Shown in pieces: positions 46,822-56,635 of a stretch of 64,000 bases of DNA. The position numbers were made by a program, and so were the translations under genes. Within the stretch, counting starts at the first letter, position 1. Each line of letters starts with the position of its first letter. This DNA is from Oscillospiraceae bacterium (lineage in GTDB: Bacteria > Bacillota > Clostridia > Oscillospirales > Oscillospiraceae), in NCBI GenBank assembly GCA_015068325.1, contig SVKQ01000021.1:62001-126000 (forward strand), written 5' to 3'. The notes beneath the pieces are model-generated. The model saw nothing but the letters and a program-made list of their open reading frames with translations. It was not told the origin of the DNA and searched no databases.

Positions 46822-48144
46822 TCACCCATTCTCACGCATTGCAAGCATATCCGCGATGACGAACTGCTTATTGGCATTCTCTTTCCTCAGGTCAACACCC
46901 ATCACATCAGACAGCCAGTAGGGGCGGACCTGCTCAAACTTCTGGTCGAAAATCATGTCATGGTTTTCATCGATGTGCGCGCTCCAAACATCCTGGATAC
47001 AGTGGTGGGTAGCGCCATCCAGAGTGACTGTACCGCTGGGCATGTTCTCCAAAGTAATGCCGGATTCCAGTGCCGCAACCACAGCGTCGCTCTCAACGGT
47101 GCCAGCCTGTTCAACAGCCTTGGCCCACATGTGGATGCCAATATACTCGTTGGCTGCCTCCATACCGACATACTCCAAAGAGGAATCAATGGTACGAACA
47201 TCCTTGACAAAACGAGCAGCATCCTCAGAAACGGAAGCCATTTCCTCGGTGTAGTTGCAAGTCAAGTTCAGGTTTGCCAGTGCGGGAGGATCAAAGCGCT
47301 TGTGCTCATAGTACTGCAGACCGACGAAAGTAGAGCACATGGGCAGATTCAAACCGCTGGTGGAATACTGCGCGAAGAAGGAGCTTTGGGACGCGCCGAC
47401 CAATCCGATTACCAGGAAGTCGGCATTCGCAGCCTTGATCTTATCAATACTGGCGGAGAACTCAGACACGCCTGTGGGAACAAACTCCTCGCCAACGCAT
47501 TCAGCTCCGTTCTCCTCAACACCCACATACTCGACCCAGTTGGCCAACTCGGTACCGGCGTTGTAGTCAGCAGCGATGATGTAATACTTGGGACCATACG
47601 TCTTGATCATGTACTGCATCATGGGAACCACCTGCTGTTCGGAAACCAAGCCTGTACAGAAGGTGTATTTGCTGGCCACGCCGCCCTCATACTGGTTGTT
47701 GTAGAAGTAGACCATCTTGTTCTCTTCGAAGATGGGACGAATGGCCTCGCGGTCCATAGAGGCTGCAGCACCAAATACAGCCGCCACTTTGTCTTCAAAT
47801 ACCAACTGGCGAGCCAGTTCCTGGTATCTTGTGGTAGTGGACTGGGCATCGGGATCGATGACCTCGATCTGCTTGCCCAATACGCCGCCGGCATCGTTGA
47901 TCTCTTTCACAGCCAACATGGCAGCCGCATGCTTCTGAACGCCCAGCAATGCATACTCACCACTGCGATCGGTCAGCAGGCCGATTTTAATGGTTTCCAC
48001 AGACGTGTTGGAATCGGTATTCGTATTGGTCTCAGTATTCGTATTAGTGGGCGTATCGTTGGACGTATTGCTGGAATTAGATCCGCAGGCTACCAAGCAC
48101 ACAAGGGAGACAACGACAAGTGCAAGGGACAAGAATCTCTTCAT
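46822..48144 (-). CDS. Liv/amide-type ABC substrate-binding lipoprotein
   Basis: LALVVVSLVCLVACGSNSS lipobox; IKIGLLTDRSGEYALLGVQKHAAAMLAVKEINDAGGVLGKQIEV. Confidence 0.94.
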   Translation of the reverse strand: MKRFLSLALVVVSLVCLVACGSNSSNTSNDTPTNTNTETNTNTDSNTSVETIKIGLLTDRSGEYALLGVQKHAAAMLAVKEINDAGGVLGKQIEVIDPDAQSTTTRYQELARQLVFEDKVAAVFGAAASMDREAIRPIFEENKMVYFYNNQYEGGVASKYTFCTGLVSEQQVVPMMQYMIKTYGPKYYIIAADYNAGTELANWVEYVGVEENGAECVGEEFVPTGVSEFSASIDKIKAANADFLVIGLVGASQSSFFAQYSTSGLNLPMCSTFVGLQYYEHKRFDPPALANLNLTCNYTEEMASVSEDAARFVKDVRTIDSSLEYVGMEAANEYIGIHMWAKAVEQAGTVESDAVVAALESGITLENMPSGTVTLDGATHHCIQDVWSAHIDENHDMIFDQKFEQVRPYWLSDVMGVDLRKENANKQFVIADMLAMRENG

Positions 48145-48186
48145 ACTTTTTACCTCCTCATATTGTTGTTTTCAGCCCGATATATA

Positions 48187-48217
48187 TTACCAAACACTTG
48201 GTGCAGTTGTTTGGTAA
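48187..48217 (-). promoter_or_regulatory. Stem-loop in long 5' UTR of SBP gene
   Basis: TTACCAAAC-N13-GTTTGGTAA. Confidence 0.5.
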
Positions 48218-48629
48218 CATTCTTTTCATGCTACGTTCCATTTCTAACGCAAAACTGTTTCACTTGAATTCACGGCCATTCCTTCTTTGATGATTATTTC
48301 AGTGCGGTTATAAGAAATTATTTCTAAGATAACGTTCTCTCATGCAAGAAAAAATAAAAACCTAGTGAGAAAACCTTTTCTGTTACTAAAATACTGCTTT
48401 TTGAAGGTCTTGTCAATTTGTAATTGTCACAAAAAAGATGCTCTCAAATTATACATTATGTGCAGTACGCGTCGTATAACATGGTTACTTCTTTGTCACA
48501 TATGTTTTGCGTAGAAACCTTTGATCTTTTACGCGTATCGGTTTCACAGAGCCACCGTTGAAAATAACCGGCCTCTATTGACACTTTTTCAAAAAACTGC
48601 TGCGTATCATTTTCAGTTCAATCAAAAGC

Positions 48630-48668
48630 AAAACAGCGAGTCACCAGCTTGGTTGACTCGCTGTTTTC
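48630..48668. terminator. Terminator
   Basis: AAACAGCGAGTCA-ccagcttgg-TTGACTCGCTGTTTT. Confidence 0.85.
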
Positions 48669-48674
48669 TACTTC

Positions 48675-49169
48675 TCAATCCTTCAGCACGGCACAATCCA
48701 TGGGCTTGCCCCGCAGCATGGTCAGGCCATGATCCAGGGTGCCCAGTACTGCCTCCAGGTTCTCTCGGGCGGCCTTGGGGCTGCCGGGCAGATTGATGAT
48801 GAGTGTCCGGTCCCGGATACCGGCAGCGGCACGGGAGAGCATGCCCCGGGGCGTGATGGCCATGGAGACAGCCCGCATGGCCTCTGGGATGCCGGGCGTC
48901 AGCCGTTGGCACACGGCCACAGTGGCCTCCGGCGTCACATCCCGTGGAGCGAAGCCGGTACCGCCGGTGGTGACCACCAGCGCCACATCCTCTGCCGCGG
49001 CGTCCATCAGCTCGCGGCGGATCTCCAGTTCCTCGTCGGGGACGATGACCACATCGTCCACTCGATAGCCTGCCTCCTCCAGTAACCGGCGCACCAGCGG
49101 GCCGCCCTCATCGGGCCGCTCGCCCCGGTAACTCCTGTCGCTGACGGTAATGACTCTGGCTGTAAACAT
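48675..49169 (-). CDS. Molybdenum cofactor biosynthesis protein (MogA/MoaB)
   Basis: TVSDRSYRGERPDEGGP, TTGGTGFAPRDVTPEAT. Confidence 0.94.
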   Translation of the reverse strand: MFTARVITVSDRSYRGERPDEGGPLVRRLLEEAGYRVDDVVIVPDEELEIRRELMDAAAEDVALVVTTGGTGFAPRDVTPEATVAVCQRLTPGIPEAMRAVSMAITPRGMLSRAAAGIRDRTLIINLPGSPKAARENLEAVLGTLDHGLTMLRGKPMDCAVLKD

Positions 49170-49180
49170 GAACTTCTCCC

Positions 49181-50200
49181 TCACTTTCCAAAGGGGCAGA
49201 TGGGATAATGGCACGCCCCGCATCCCAGGCACAGTCCGCCCTCGCCCATGTCCACAAAGTCGTCGCGGGCCATTTCCACGCCGGCGGCAATGCGGGGCAG
49301 GACCAGATCAAAGATGGTAGCCCCGGCGTACATGACACAACCGGGCAGGCCCATGATGGGGACGCCGTCGTCAAAATAGCCCAACAGGAACATAGCGCCC
49401 GGCAGCACCGGCGCCCCATAGGTAACGATTCGCGCACCGCTGCGCTTGATGGCCCCGGGGGTGTTGTCGTCCGGGTCCACGCTCATGCCGCCGGTACAGA
49501 GGATCAGCTCCACATCCCTGCGGTGCATCTCGTCGATGGCGGTTCGGATGTTCTCAAGCCCATCGTCTACGGTGATGTGAGCCGTCATTTCGATGCCATA
49601 GCTGTTCAGCTTCCGCTCCACCACAGGGGTGAAGCTGTCGGTGATGCGGCCGTGGAATACCTCACTGCCGGTGGTGATGACAGCGGCCCTCTTCAGTTTG
49701 TAGGGCAGCAACTCCAAAATGGGCGCACCACCCGCGGCCTGCTCGGCGGCAATCAGCTTCGCCTCGTCGATGACCAGTGGGATGCAGCGTGTGCCGCACA
49801 GCTTGTCTCCTGCGCGGACTGGCGTATTTCCGTGGCGGGTAGCAATCATCAGCTCGTCGATGGCGTTCACCGCCCGCAGACGGGCGCTGTCCACCCGAAA
49901 GAGGCCGTCGGCAGTGGCTTTCAGCTCAATCTTGCCCTCCTTGACGGGGGTTGTGGTCATGTGAGCGCCGCGGCACAGAGCCGCCAGCCGCTCCGCCGCT
50001 TCATTCTCGTGGAGCATGCCCTCCGCCTTTTCCCAGACGTACAGGTTCTCCTTTCCCATAGCCAATAGCACCGGTACATCCTCCTCCGTGACGATATGAC
50101 CCTTGCGGAAACGGGCGTCCTTATACTGTTCGGGGATGATCTGAGTCATGTCGTGGCACAACACATGTCCCACGGCGTTCTGCGTACGGATCAGCTTCAT
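49181..50200 (-). CDS. Molybdopterin-binding protein (MoeA-like domain) with C-terminal Cys cluster
   Basis: AAVITTGSEVFHGRITDSF, LCTGGMSVDPDDNTP, C-terminal CLGCGACHYPICPFGK. Confidence 0.92.
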   Translation of the reverse strand: MKLIRTQNAVGHVLCHDMTQIIPEQYKDARFRKGHIVTEEDVPVLLAMGKENLYVWEKAEGMLHENEAAERLAALCRGAHMTTTPVKEGKIELKATADGLFRVDSARLRAVNAIDELMIATRHGNTPVRAGDKLCGTRCIPLVIDEAKLIAAEQAAGGAPILELLPYKLKRAAVITTGSEVFHGRITDSFTPVVERKLNSYGIEMTAHITVDDGLENIRTAIDEMHRRDVELILCTGGMSVDPDDNTPGAIKRSGARIVTYGAPVLPGAMFLLGYFDDGVPIMGLPGCVMYAGATIFDLVLPRIAAGVEMARDDFVDMGEGGLCLGCGACHYPICPFGK

Positions 50201-50637
50201 GGTACCGCCTCCTCCAGAGTGATCTTATCGCCGCTCTGTATGCGGCCCTCCTCCAGCACCACGGCAAAGATGCCCTCGGTGGGCATGACGCACTTACCGG
50301 TGGTCTGCCGGATAGCGCAGTCGCTGTGGCACTCCTTGCCGATCTGGGTCACCTGCAGCAACGCCGGACCAATCCGCAGCCGGGTGCCCAAGGGCAGCGC
50401 CTTCAGTTCGATACCCCGGGTGAGGATGTTCTCGGCAAAGGCGCCGGCCTCCAGCGTCAGACCCAATGCGCGCATGGTGTCCACGCTCTCATCGGCCAGC
50501 AGGCTCACCTGCCGGTGCCAGTCGCCGGCGTGGGCATCCCCTACGATGCCGTGGCGGCAACGCAGGTCGATATGGGGTACCGGCTTCTTCACCACGCCCT
50601 TTATCTCGCTGACGCAGACGGCGATCACTTCCGCCAT
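50197..50637 (-). CDS. MOSC domain-containing protein
   Basis: HGIVGDAHAGDWHRQVSLLADESVD, ENILTRGIELKALPLGTRLRIG. Confidence 0.93.
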   Translation of the reverse strand: MAEVIAVCVSEIKGVVKKPVPHIDLRCRHGIVGDAHAGDWHRQVSLLADESVDTMRALGLTLEAGAFAENILTRGIELKALPLGTRLRIGPALLQVTQIGKECHSDCAIRQTTGKCVMPTEGIFAVVLEEGRIQSGDKITLEEAVP

Positions 50638-50638
50638 A

Positions 50639-51112
50639 TCACTTTTCCCCCCTCCGGAAATCGCCGCTTTTGCCGCCGCTCTTCTCTAACAGGCGGATAT
50701 CGGTGATTTCTATGTCTCTCTGCAACGCCTTGCACATGTCGTAGATCGTCAGCGCCGCGGCGGAGACGGCAGTCAGTGCCTCCATCTCCACCCCTGTCTC
50801 CCCCTTGCAGCGGGCGGTGGCCCAAATGTCCACCCGGTCCGCGCCCAGAGAGAAGCGGATATCCACACCCGTCAGCGCAATGGAGTGGCACATGGGAATC
50901 AACTCCCCCGTGCGCTTGGCGGCCATGATACCGGCCACTTGGGCCACCGCCAGCACGTCGCCCTTGGTCATGCCGCCGGTGCGGATGGCCTCCGCCGTGG
51001 CGGGCGCCATCTTCACCGTGCCCGCGGCGGTGGCCGTGCGCATCGTGGCCGCCTTATCCGTCACGTCCACCATGCGGGCACGGCCCTGCTCATTGAAATG
51101 GGTAAACTCCAT
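50639..51112 (-). CDS. moaC: Cyclic pyranopterin monophosphate synthase
   Basis: [68 protein letters not shown]. Confidence 0.97.
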   Translation of the reverse strand: MEFTHFNEQGRARMVDVTDKAATMRTATAAGTVKMAPATAEAIRTGGMTKGDVLAVAQVAGIMAAKRTGELIPMCHSIALTGVDIRFSLGADRVDIWATARCKGETGVEMEALTAVSAAALTIYDMCKALQRDIEITDIRLLEKSGGKSGDFRRGEK

Positions 51113-51116
51113 GGTT

Positions 51117-52061
51117 TTATCCTCCGATCTCATGCATGGCGCGGGGGCTGTCGCTGCCGCCCGCTGCCAGATGGTGCCGCAGCGGCTTGACGGCGACGCC
51201 CTGCCGGATGGTCTCCTCCAGCTCCATGCCGTGGAGGCCCCGCAGGGAAATCTCCTGCCTGGAGTGGAGACAGGGTTTCAGCCTGCCGTCGGCAGTAATG
51301 CGGATGCGGTCACAGGCGGCACAGAAGCAACAGCTTATCGGACGGATCAGACCCACGGTGCCTCTCCAGCCCGGTGCACGGTACAGTTCCGCCACGCCGT
51401 CCTGCCCGATTCTCTCCAGTGCGGGCACGGCCTGCAGCACCGCGTCCGCGGTGCGGAAACGCTCCTCCGGCCAGTCAGCGCACTCTCCGATGGGCATCAA
51501 CTCGATAAACCGCACGCTGAGGTCCCTGTCGCGGGCCAGCTCCGCCAGCGGCGCGATATCCGCGTCGTTGACACCGCCCAGCAGCACTGCGTTGACCTTG
51601 GTGCCGGTAAAGCCGACGGCCTCGGCAGCAGCCAGTCCGGCCAACGCCTCCCGCAGCTCGCCTCGGCGGGTGATGGTGCGAAAGCGCGCCTCGTCCAGCG
51701 TATCCAAGCTGATGTTCAGCCGATCTACGCCGGCAGCCTTTAACTCCCCCGCCATCTGCGGCAGCAGGGTGCCGTTGGTGGTCATAGCCAGTTCCTCCAG
51801 CCCCGGCAGGTCCCGCAGCATCCGACACAGGTCCAGAATGCCCCACCGCACCAGCGGCTCGCCGCCGGTAAGCCGGATCTTTCGCACGCCGCAAGCCACG
51901 GCGGCCCGGCTCATCTCCGTCAGCTCCTCAATGGAGCAGATCTCCCGATGGGGGAGCTTGCAAACGCCTTCCTCGCCCATGCAGTAGATGCACCGGTAGT
52001 TGCACAAGTCGGTCACCGACAGGCGCAGATAGTCGACGGTCCTGCCAGTCAGGTCGCGCAT
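51117..52061 (-). CDS. moaA: GTP 3',8-cyclase
   Basis: [33 protein letters not shown]-terminal [22 protein letters not shown]. Confidence 0.97.
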   Translation of the reverse strand: MRDLTGRTVDYLRLSVTDLCNYRCIYCMGEEGVCKLPHREICSIEELTEMSRAAVACGVRKIRLTGGEPLVRWGILDLCRMLRDLPGLEELAMTTNGTLLPQMAGELKAAGVDRLNISLDTLDEARFRTITRRGELREALAGLAAAEAVGFTGTKVNAVLLGGVNDADIAPLAELARDRDLSVRFIELMPIGECADWPEERFRTADAVLQAVPALERIGQDGVAELYRAPGWRGTVGLIRPISCCFCAACDRIRITADGRLKPCLHSRQEISLRGLHGMELEETIRQGVAVKPLRHHLAAGGSDSPRAMHEIGG

Positions 52062-53119
52062 CACAGTCCGCCTCCCGTCAACGGCATCACCTGTGCCGGC
52101 GCCAAGTGGACCGTCAGCGCCTCCGGCTCGCTCAGCGCCTCCCAGACCGCCTTGTCCAGCTCCATCCGCAGCAGCGAGCGCCCCGCCCCGCCGCCCGGCG
52201 TGGCCAGCATCACCACCGTGGAAAACGTATCCTCGATGACCCGCGCCACAGTACAGGAAACGGCGTTCTCCGCTCCCGGTCCCGGCGCGATATGGTGGGC
52301 ACGAATGCCCACCGCCGTTACATCGGGCGGCACCGGCGCCTCCGTATGCAGTATCACGCCCCAGTCGACGCAGCGGGCCGTATGCTCGTCCAGCCGCTCC
52401 GCCAGAGAATAGTTCTTGCAGCCCGACAGCAGCGCCGCGCTGACGGTACCGGGCGACTGCATCAGCTGCCGCACCGACTCCTGCGGTGCGGAACATCCGT
52501 CTGTCAGCACGCACACGGCATCACACAGACGGATCACCTCGCCTCGGTCATGGCTGACGAACACCACGTCGCCGTCGAAGTCCCGCAGCGTGTCCATCAG
52601 TTCCAGCTCCACCTGCCAGCGCAGATAGCTGTCCAACGCGGCAAAGGGTTCATCCAGCAGCAGCGCCTCCGGCTCGCCCACCAGGATGCGCCCCAGCGCC
52701 ACGCGCTGCTGCTGTCCGCCGGAGAGCTGGGTCGGACAGCGATCCTCCAGTCCCTCCAGCCGAAGAGCGCGGACCACCTCCGCCACCCGCCGCCGCCGCT
52801 CTGCGGGCGACAGATGACGGGCTCCGGCGGCGATATTCCGGACCGCCGTCATATGGGGGAACAGGGCGTACTGCTGAAATAGGTATCCCACCCGCCGCCG
52901 CTGGGGCGGCAGATCGATGCGCTTTTCGCTGTCGAACAGCGTCCGACCGTTCAGCACGATGCGGCCGCTGTCCGGCTTCTCCACCCCGGCGATGCACTTG
53001 AGCGTCATACTCTTGCCGCAGCCGGAGGCGCCCAGCAGCGCCAGCGCGCCGCCGTCCGTTTCAAATTGCACGTCCAGTTGGAAACTTCCCAGTTTCTTTT
53101 TTATGTCAACCAAAAGCAT
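52061..53119 (-). CDS. modC: Molybdate ABC transporter ATP-binding protein
   Basis: LLGASGCGKSMTLKCIAG, LSGGQQQRVALGRILV; downstream of modAB. Confidence 0.92.
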   Translation of the reverse strand: MLLVDIKKKLGSFQLDVQFETDGGALALLGASGCGKSMTLKCIAGVEKPDSGRIVLNGRTLFDSEKRIDLPPQRRRVGYLFQQYALFPHMTAVRNIAAGARHLSPAERRRRVAEVVRALRLEGLEDRCPTQLSGGQQQRVALGRILVGEPEALLLDEPFAALDSYLRWQVELELMDTLRDFDGDVVFVSHDRGEVIRLCDAVCVLTDGCSAPQESVRQLMQSPGTVSAALLSGCKNYSLAERLDEHTARCVDWGVILHTEAPVPPDVTAVGIRAHHIAPGPGAENAVSCTVARVIEDTFSTVVMLATPGGGAGRSLLRMELDKAVWEALSEPEALTVHLAPAQVMPLTGGGL

Positions 53120-53123
53120 GTGT

Positions 53124-53783
53124 TCACCTCCTCTGCCGCCGCTCCAGCAGATTCACCGCCAGCAGCACCACGGCTGAGATGGCGATGTTCACCGCCACCC
53201 ACCGGGCGGCCAAGGCGTCGTTGCCGATGCGCCAGAGCTGATAGACCTCCGTGGCCACGGTGGCTGTGCGGCCGGGAGTGTAACCGGCCACCATACTGGT
53301 AGCGCCATATTCGCCGATGGCTCGGGCAAAGGAGAGCACTGCGCCGGCAATGATTCCCTGGCGGCAGCAGGGCATGCGGACACACCAGAAGATATACGTG
53401 TTGGAAAGACCCAGTGTCTGTCCCGCCTGGGCCAGCGTCTCGTCAAAACTCTCAAAGGCGCCGCGGGCAGTGCGGTACATCAGGGGAAACACCACTACCG
53501 TCACGGCAAAGACAGCCGACCACCACTGCATGGTCAGGCGCACGGCAAAGGTGTCCAGAAACCATGCGCCCACCGCGCGGCGGGGCCCCAGCAGACACAG
53601 CAGCAGATAGCCCACCACCGTGGGCGGCAACACCAGCGGCAGCGTCAGCACCACGTCCAGCACACCCTTGAGCAACCGCGGCAGCTTTGCGATATAGTAC
53701 GCCGCAGCGATGCCGGCAAAAAATACGATCGCCGCCGAGATCACCGCAATGCGGAGGGAGTTGAGAAGCGGGTACCAATCCAT
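53124..53783 (-). CDS. modB: Molybdate ABC transporter permease
   Basis: LPLVLPPTVVGYLLL; RAIGEYGATSMVAGYTPGRT. Confidence 0.95.
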   Translation of the reverse strand: MDWYPLLNSLRIAVISAAIVFFAGIAAAYYIAKLPRLLKGVLDVVLTLPLVLPPTVVGYLLLCLLGPRRAVGAWFLDTFAVRLTMQWWSAVFAVTVVVFPLMYRTARGAFESFDETLAQAGQTLGLSNTYIFWCVRMPCCRQGIIAGAVLSFARAIGEYGATSMVAGYTPGRTATVATEVYQLWRIGNDALAARWVAVNIAISAVVLLAVNLLERRQRR

Positions 53784-53885
53784 AGACTTCTCCTTTGCAT
53801 TCTATGATACACCCATTATACAACAGAGCAGGACAATCGGATAAGACGGGGACCCGCCTTGTCCGGTGATATTGTCGCTCTGATT

Positions 53886-54698
53886 TCAGGCCAGCGGCGT
53901 AAATCCCACCGCCTCAAAAATGGAGGAGGCCTCATCCTCCGTCAAATAGTCCAGAAATGCCTGGGCCTGCTCCTGATGCTCAGAGGTATTCAGCACCGCC
54001 GCCGGATAGATCACCTGTCCGCACATGTCAGCGGTAGCGGTGTCCACCGGGGTCAGCCCGGCGGAAAAGGCGTCGGTGGCATAGATGATACCGCAGTCGG
54101 CGGTGGCCTCGGTGACGGCGGTGGTGACCTCCTTGACGTTGGAGCCGTAGGTCAGCTTGTCGGCCACGGCAGCCTCGTCGATACCATAGTAGGCAAAGAT
54201 TTTCTGGGTATACTGCCCCACCGGCACATCGGCGTTGCCCGTGGCCAACAGGATCGGACCCTCCTGCAGCGCCTTGGCTAAATCATCGTAGGAGTTGATA
54301 TTGGCCGGATTCCCCTCTGCCACGCACAGAGCCACTTTGTTCTCCAGCAGATCAATGCGGCTGCCCTGGAGCACGAAGTCCAGCCCGTCAGGGTTGGCCT
54401 CCTTGTCCTTGGAGGCGTCCAGTTGATTCATCTGCTTGGGAGCGGCGGAGATGAACAGATCACAGACCGCGCCCTCGGTGATCTGAGTCTTCAGCGTGCC
54501 GGAGGAATCGAACGTAAAAACCAGATCGATGTCCTGGTGAGCTGCCTCATACTTGGCTTCGATCTCCGTCAGCGTCTCCGTCATGGATGCGGCCGCAAAC
54601 ACGGCCAGCTCTGTCTTTTTCGTTTCTCTCTGCCGCCCGCAGCCGGCCAGTCCCAGCGCCAGCACCAGTACCAAACAGATCGTCAGCCCCCTTTTCAT
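53886..54698 (-). CDS. modA: Molybdate ABC transporter substrate-binding lipoprotein
   Basis: VFAAASMTETLTEIEAKYEAAHQDIDLVFTFDSSGTLKTQITEGAVCDLFISA. Confidence 0.96.
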   Translation of the reverse strand: MKRGLTICLVLVLALGLAGCGRQRETKKTELAVFAAASMTETLTEIEAKYEAAHQDIDLVFTFDSSGTLKTQITEGAVCDLFISAAPKQMNQLDASKDKEANPDGLDFVLQGSRIDLLENKVALCVAEGNPANINSYDDLAKALQEGPILLATGNADVPVGQYTQKIFAYYGIDEAAVADKLTYGSNVKEVTTAVTEATADCGIIYATDAFSAGLTPVDTATADMCGQVIYPAAVLNTSEHQEQAQAFLDYLTEDEASSIFEAVGFTPLA

Positions 54699-54795
54699 CT
54701 CGTTCTCCTTTCTGCCATGATATTCTCAACAAAATCACGGTTTGCAAAAAAATAACGCCTTGTGCTCATTATGATAGCGTAATCCTTTTGTCGAC

Positions 54796-54822
54796 GCAAT
54801 ACATGTATTCAGTATTGCTGAA
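54796..54822. promoter_or_regulatory. Nested palindromes in modA/IclR divergent region
   Basis: GCAATAC-N9-GTATTGC overlapping TTCAG-TATTG-CTGAA and ATACATGTAT. Confidence 0.55.
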
Positions 54823-54895
54823 TTTTCATCCGTTTATAAAGAATATTCTTGTGCTGGGACCGCGAACATGGTATGATGCAAAAAAAGAGGGGGTG

Positions 54896-55669
54896 ATGCC
54901 CGTGGCTGTCGAGACCAATATCGTCCATTCGGTGGACAAGGCGATGACGCTGATCGACCTGCTGCTGCACAGTCGCCGGGCCATGACGCTGCAGGAGCTC
55001 TCTGCCGCATCCGGCTGGCCCAAGAGCACCGTACACGCCCTGCTGGCCACCCTGCGCCGCCACGACATGGTCCGCCAGAACGGCGACGGCCGCTATGCCC
55101 TGGGCATCCGCCTGTTTGAGTGCGGCTGTGCCGTGTCCGCCGCGTGGGACATCTCCCACCAGTGCCGGCCCTATCTGGAGCGGCTGGCGGCCCAGACGGG
55201 GGCGAGCGCCTTTGTGGCCGCGCTGGAGGGAGACTATACCATCTCCTTCGACCAATGTGCCGGCGGCGGCGGACTGCAGGTGATCCCGGAGGTGGGTAGC
55301 CGCCTTCCGCTCCACGCCACGGCCCAGGGCAAGCTGTTTCTCAGCCAGCTCTCGGAGAGCGACATGCTGGGCCGGGTGCAGCGAGCCGGACTCACCGCCT
55401 ACACGCCCCACACCATCACCGACACCGGCAAACTGCTCCACGCGCTGGAGGCCGTGCGCGCCGTCGGCTATGCCGTAGAGGACGGCGAGTTCAAGATCGG
55501 TCTGCGAGCCGTGGCTGCACCGGTGGCCGTCCAAGACGGACAGCACCGCTACGCTTTGGGCGTGGTAGGCCTGTTCCGCCGGGTGGGCAGCGATGAATTC
55601 CAGTATGCCATCGAACAGACCGTGCTCCACGCCCGCCAGCTCTCCCGGGCGCTGGGTGCCCAGATCTGA
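54896..55669 (+). CDS. IclR family transcriptional regulator
   Basis: SVDKAMTLIDLLLHSRRAMTLQELSAASGWPKSTVHALLATL; IclR ligand-binding domain. Confidence 0.94.
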   Translation: MPVAVETNIVHSVDKAMTLIDLLLHSRRAMTLQELSAASGWPKSTVHALLATLRRHDMVRQNGDGRYALGIRLFECGCAVSAAWDISHQCRPYLERLAAQTGASAFVAALEGDYTISFDQCAGGGGLQVIPEVGSRLPLHATAQGKLFLSQLSESDMLGRVQRAGLTAYTPHTITDTGKLLHALEAVRAVGYAVEDGEFKIGLRAVAAPVAVQDGQHRYALGVVGLFRRVGSDEFQYAIEQTVLHARQLSRALGAQI

Positions 55670-55687
55670 CCGAAGGAGGCCTATGTG

Positions 55688-56635
55688 ATGTCGATCAACG
55701 AATTTCGCGCCATCGCCAAGCGCCTGTCGACAGGGTATCCCGCCGACCTGATCCGCACGGCGGAGGGCCGGCGCTACGTGCGGCGCTTTGTGCCGGAGGA
55801 GCGTTTGATCCTGCTGGGCGGCGGCCACATCGCCCAACCGCTGTGCGCCATGGGCGCCATGCTGGATTTCGCTGTCACTGTGGTGGATGACCGTCCCGCC
55901 TTTGCCAACCATGAGCGGTTCCCCACCGCGTCACAGGTGATCTGCGACAACTTTGCCGCCGCCATCGGCGCGCTGGAGCTCCGCTCCACGGACTACGTGT
56001 GTGTAGTCACCCGCGGCCACCGGTGGGACGGCGAATGCCTGCGGCGCATCCTGTCGGGCCGGCTGCCCTCCTACTTGGGTATGATCGGCTCGGCCCGCCG
56101 GGTGGCGGGACTGCTGGGGCTGCTGGCGGAGGAAGGCTATGACACCGACGCCCTGAGCCGCATCCACGCCCCCATCGGGCTGAAGATCGGCGCCGTGACA
56201 CCGGCGGAGATCGCCGTATCCATCTGTGCCCAGCTGGTGGAACACCGGCGCGGTCTGCCCCGGCAGGCGGAAGAGGCAGATCTGATGGCCCAGACAAACA
56301 CCGACCCGGCACTGCTGCAGTATCTGGCGGAGAGCGACGAGCCCAAAGCGGTGCTGCTGGTGCTGTCCTCCATCGGCTCCACGCCGGTGAAATCCGGCGC
56401 CATCATGGCAGTGGACGCCTTGGGCCGTTGCTATGGCACCATTGGCGGCGGCTGCGGCGAGGCGGAGGCCACCACCCGGGCACGCCGGCTCATCGGCACC
56501 GGCAAAAGTCTGATCATTGAGGTGGACATGGACAACGACGTAGCCGAGCAGGAGGGCATGGTCTGCGGTGGAAGCATGCGGGTGCTGATCGAGGACAACG
56601 CCCTCGGACGCACAGGGGAGGCACACAGCGTATGA
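55688..56635 (+). CDS. XdhC/CoxI family protein
   Basis: LILLGGGHIAQPLCAMGAMLDFAVTVVDDRPAFAN; YLGMIGSARRV; GGGCGEAEA. Confidence 0.95.
   Translation: MSINEFRAIAKRLSTGYPADLIRTAEGRRYVRRFVPEERLILLGGGHIAQPLCAMGAMLDFAVTVVDDRPAFANHERFPTASQVICDNFAAAIGALELRSTDYVCVVTRGHRWDGECLRRILSGRLPSYLGMIGSARRVAGLLGLLAEEGYDTDALSRIHAPIGLKIGAVTPAEIAVSICAQLVEHRRGLPRQAEEADLMAQTNTDPALLQYLAESDEPKAVLLVLSSIGSTPVKSGAIMAVDALGRCYGTIGGGCGEAEATTRARRLIGTGKSLIIEVDMDNDVAEQEGMVCGGSMRVLIEDNALGRTGEAHSV

Noticed and set aside
46960-48267. 435-aa plus-strand ORF antisense to SBP
   Set aside because: Complementary to a clear lipoprotein SBP; no domain or RBS support.
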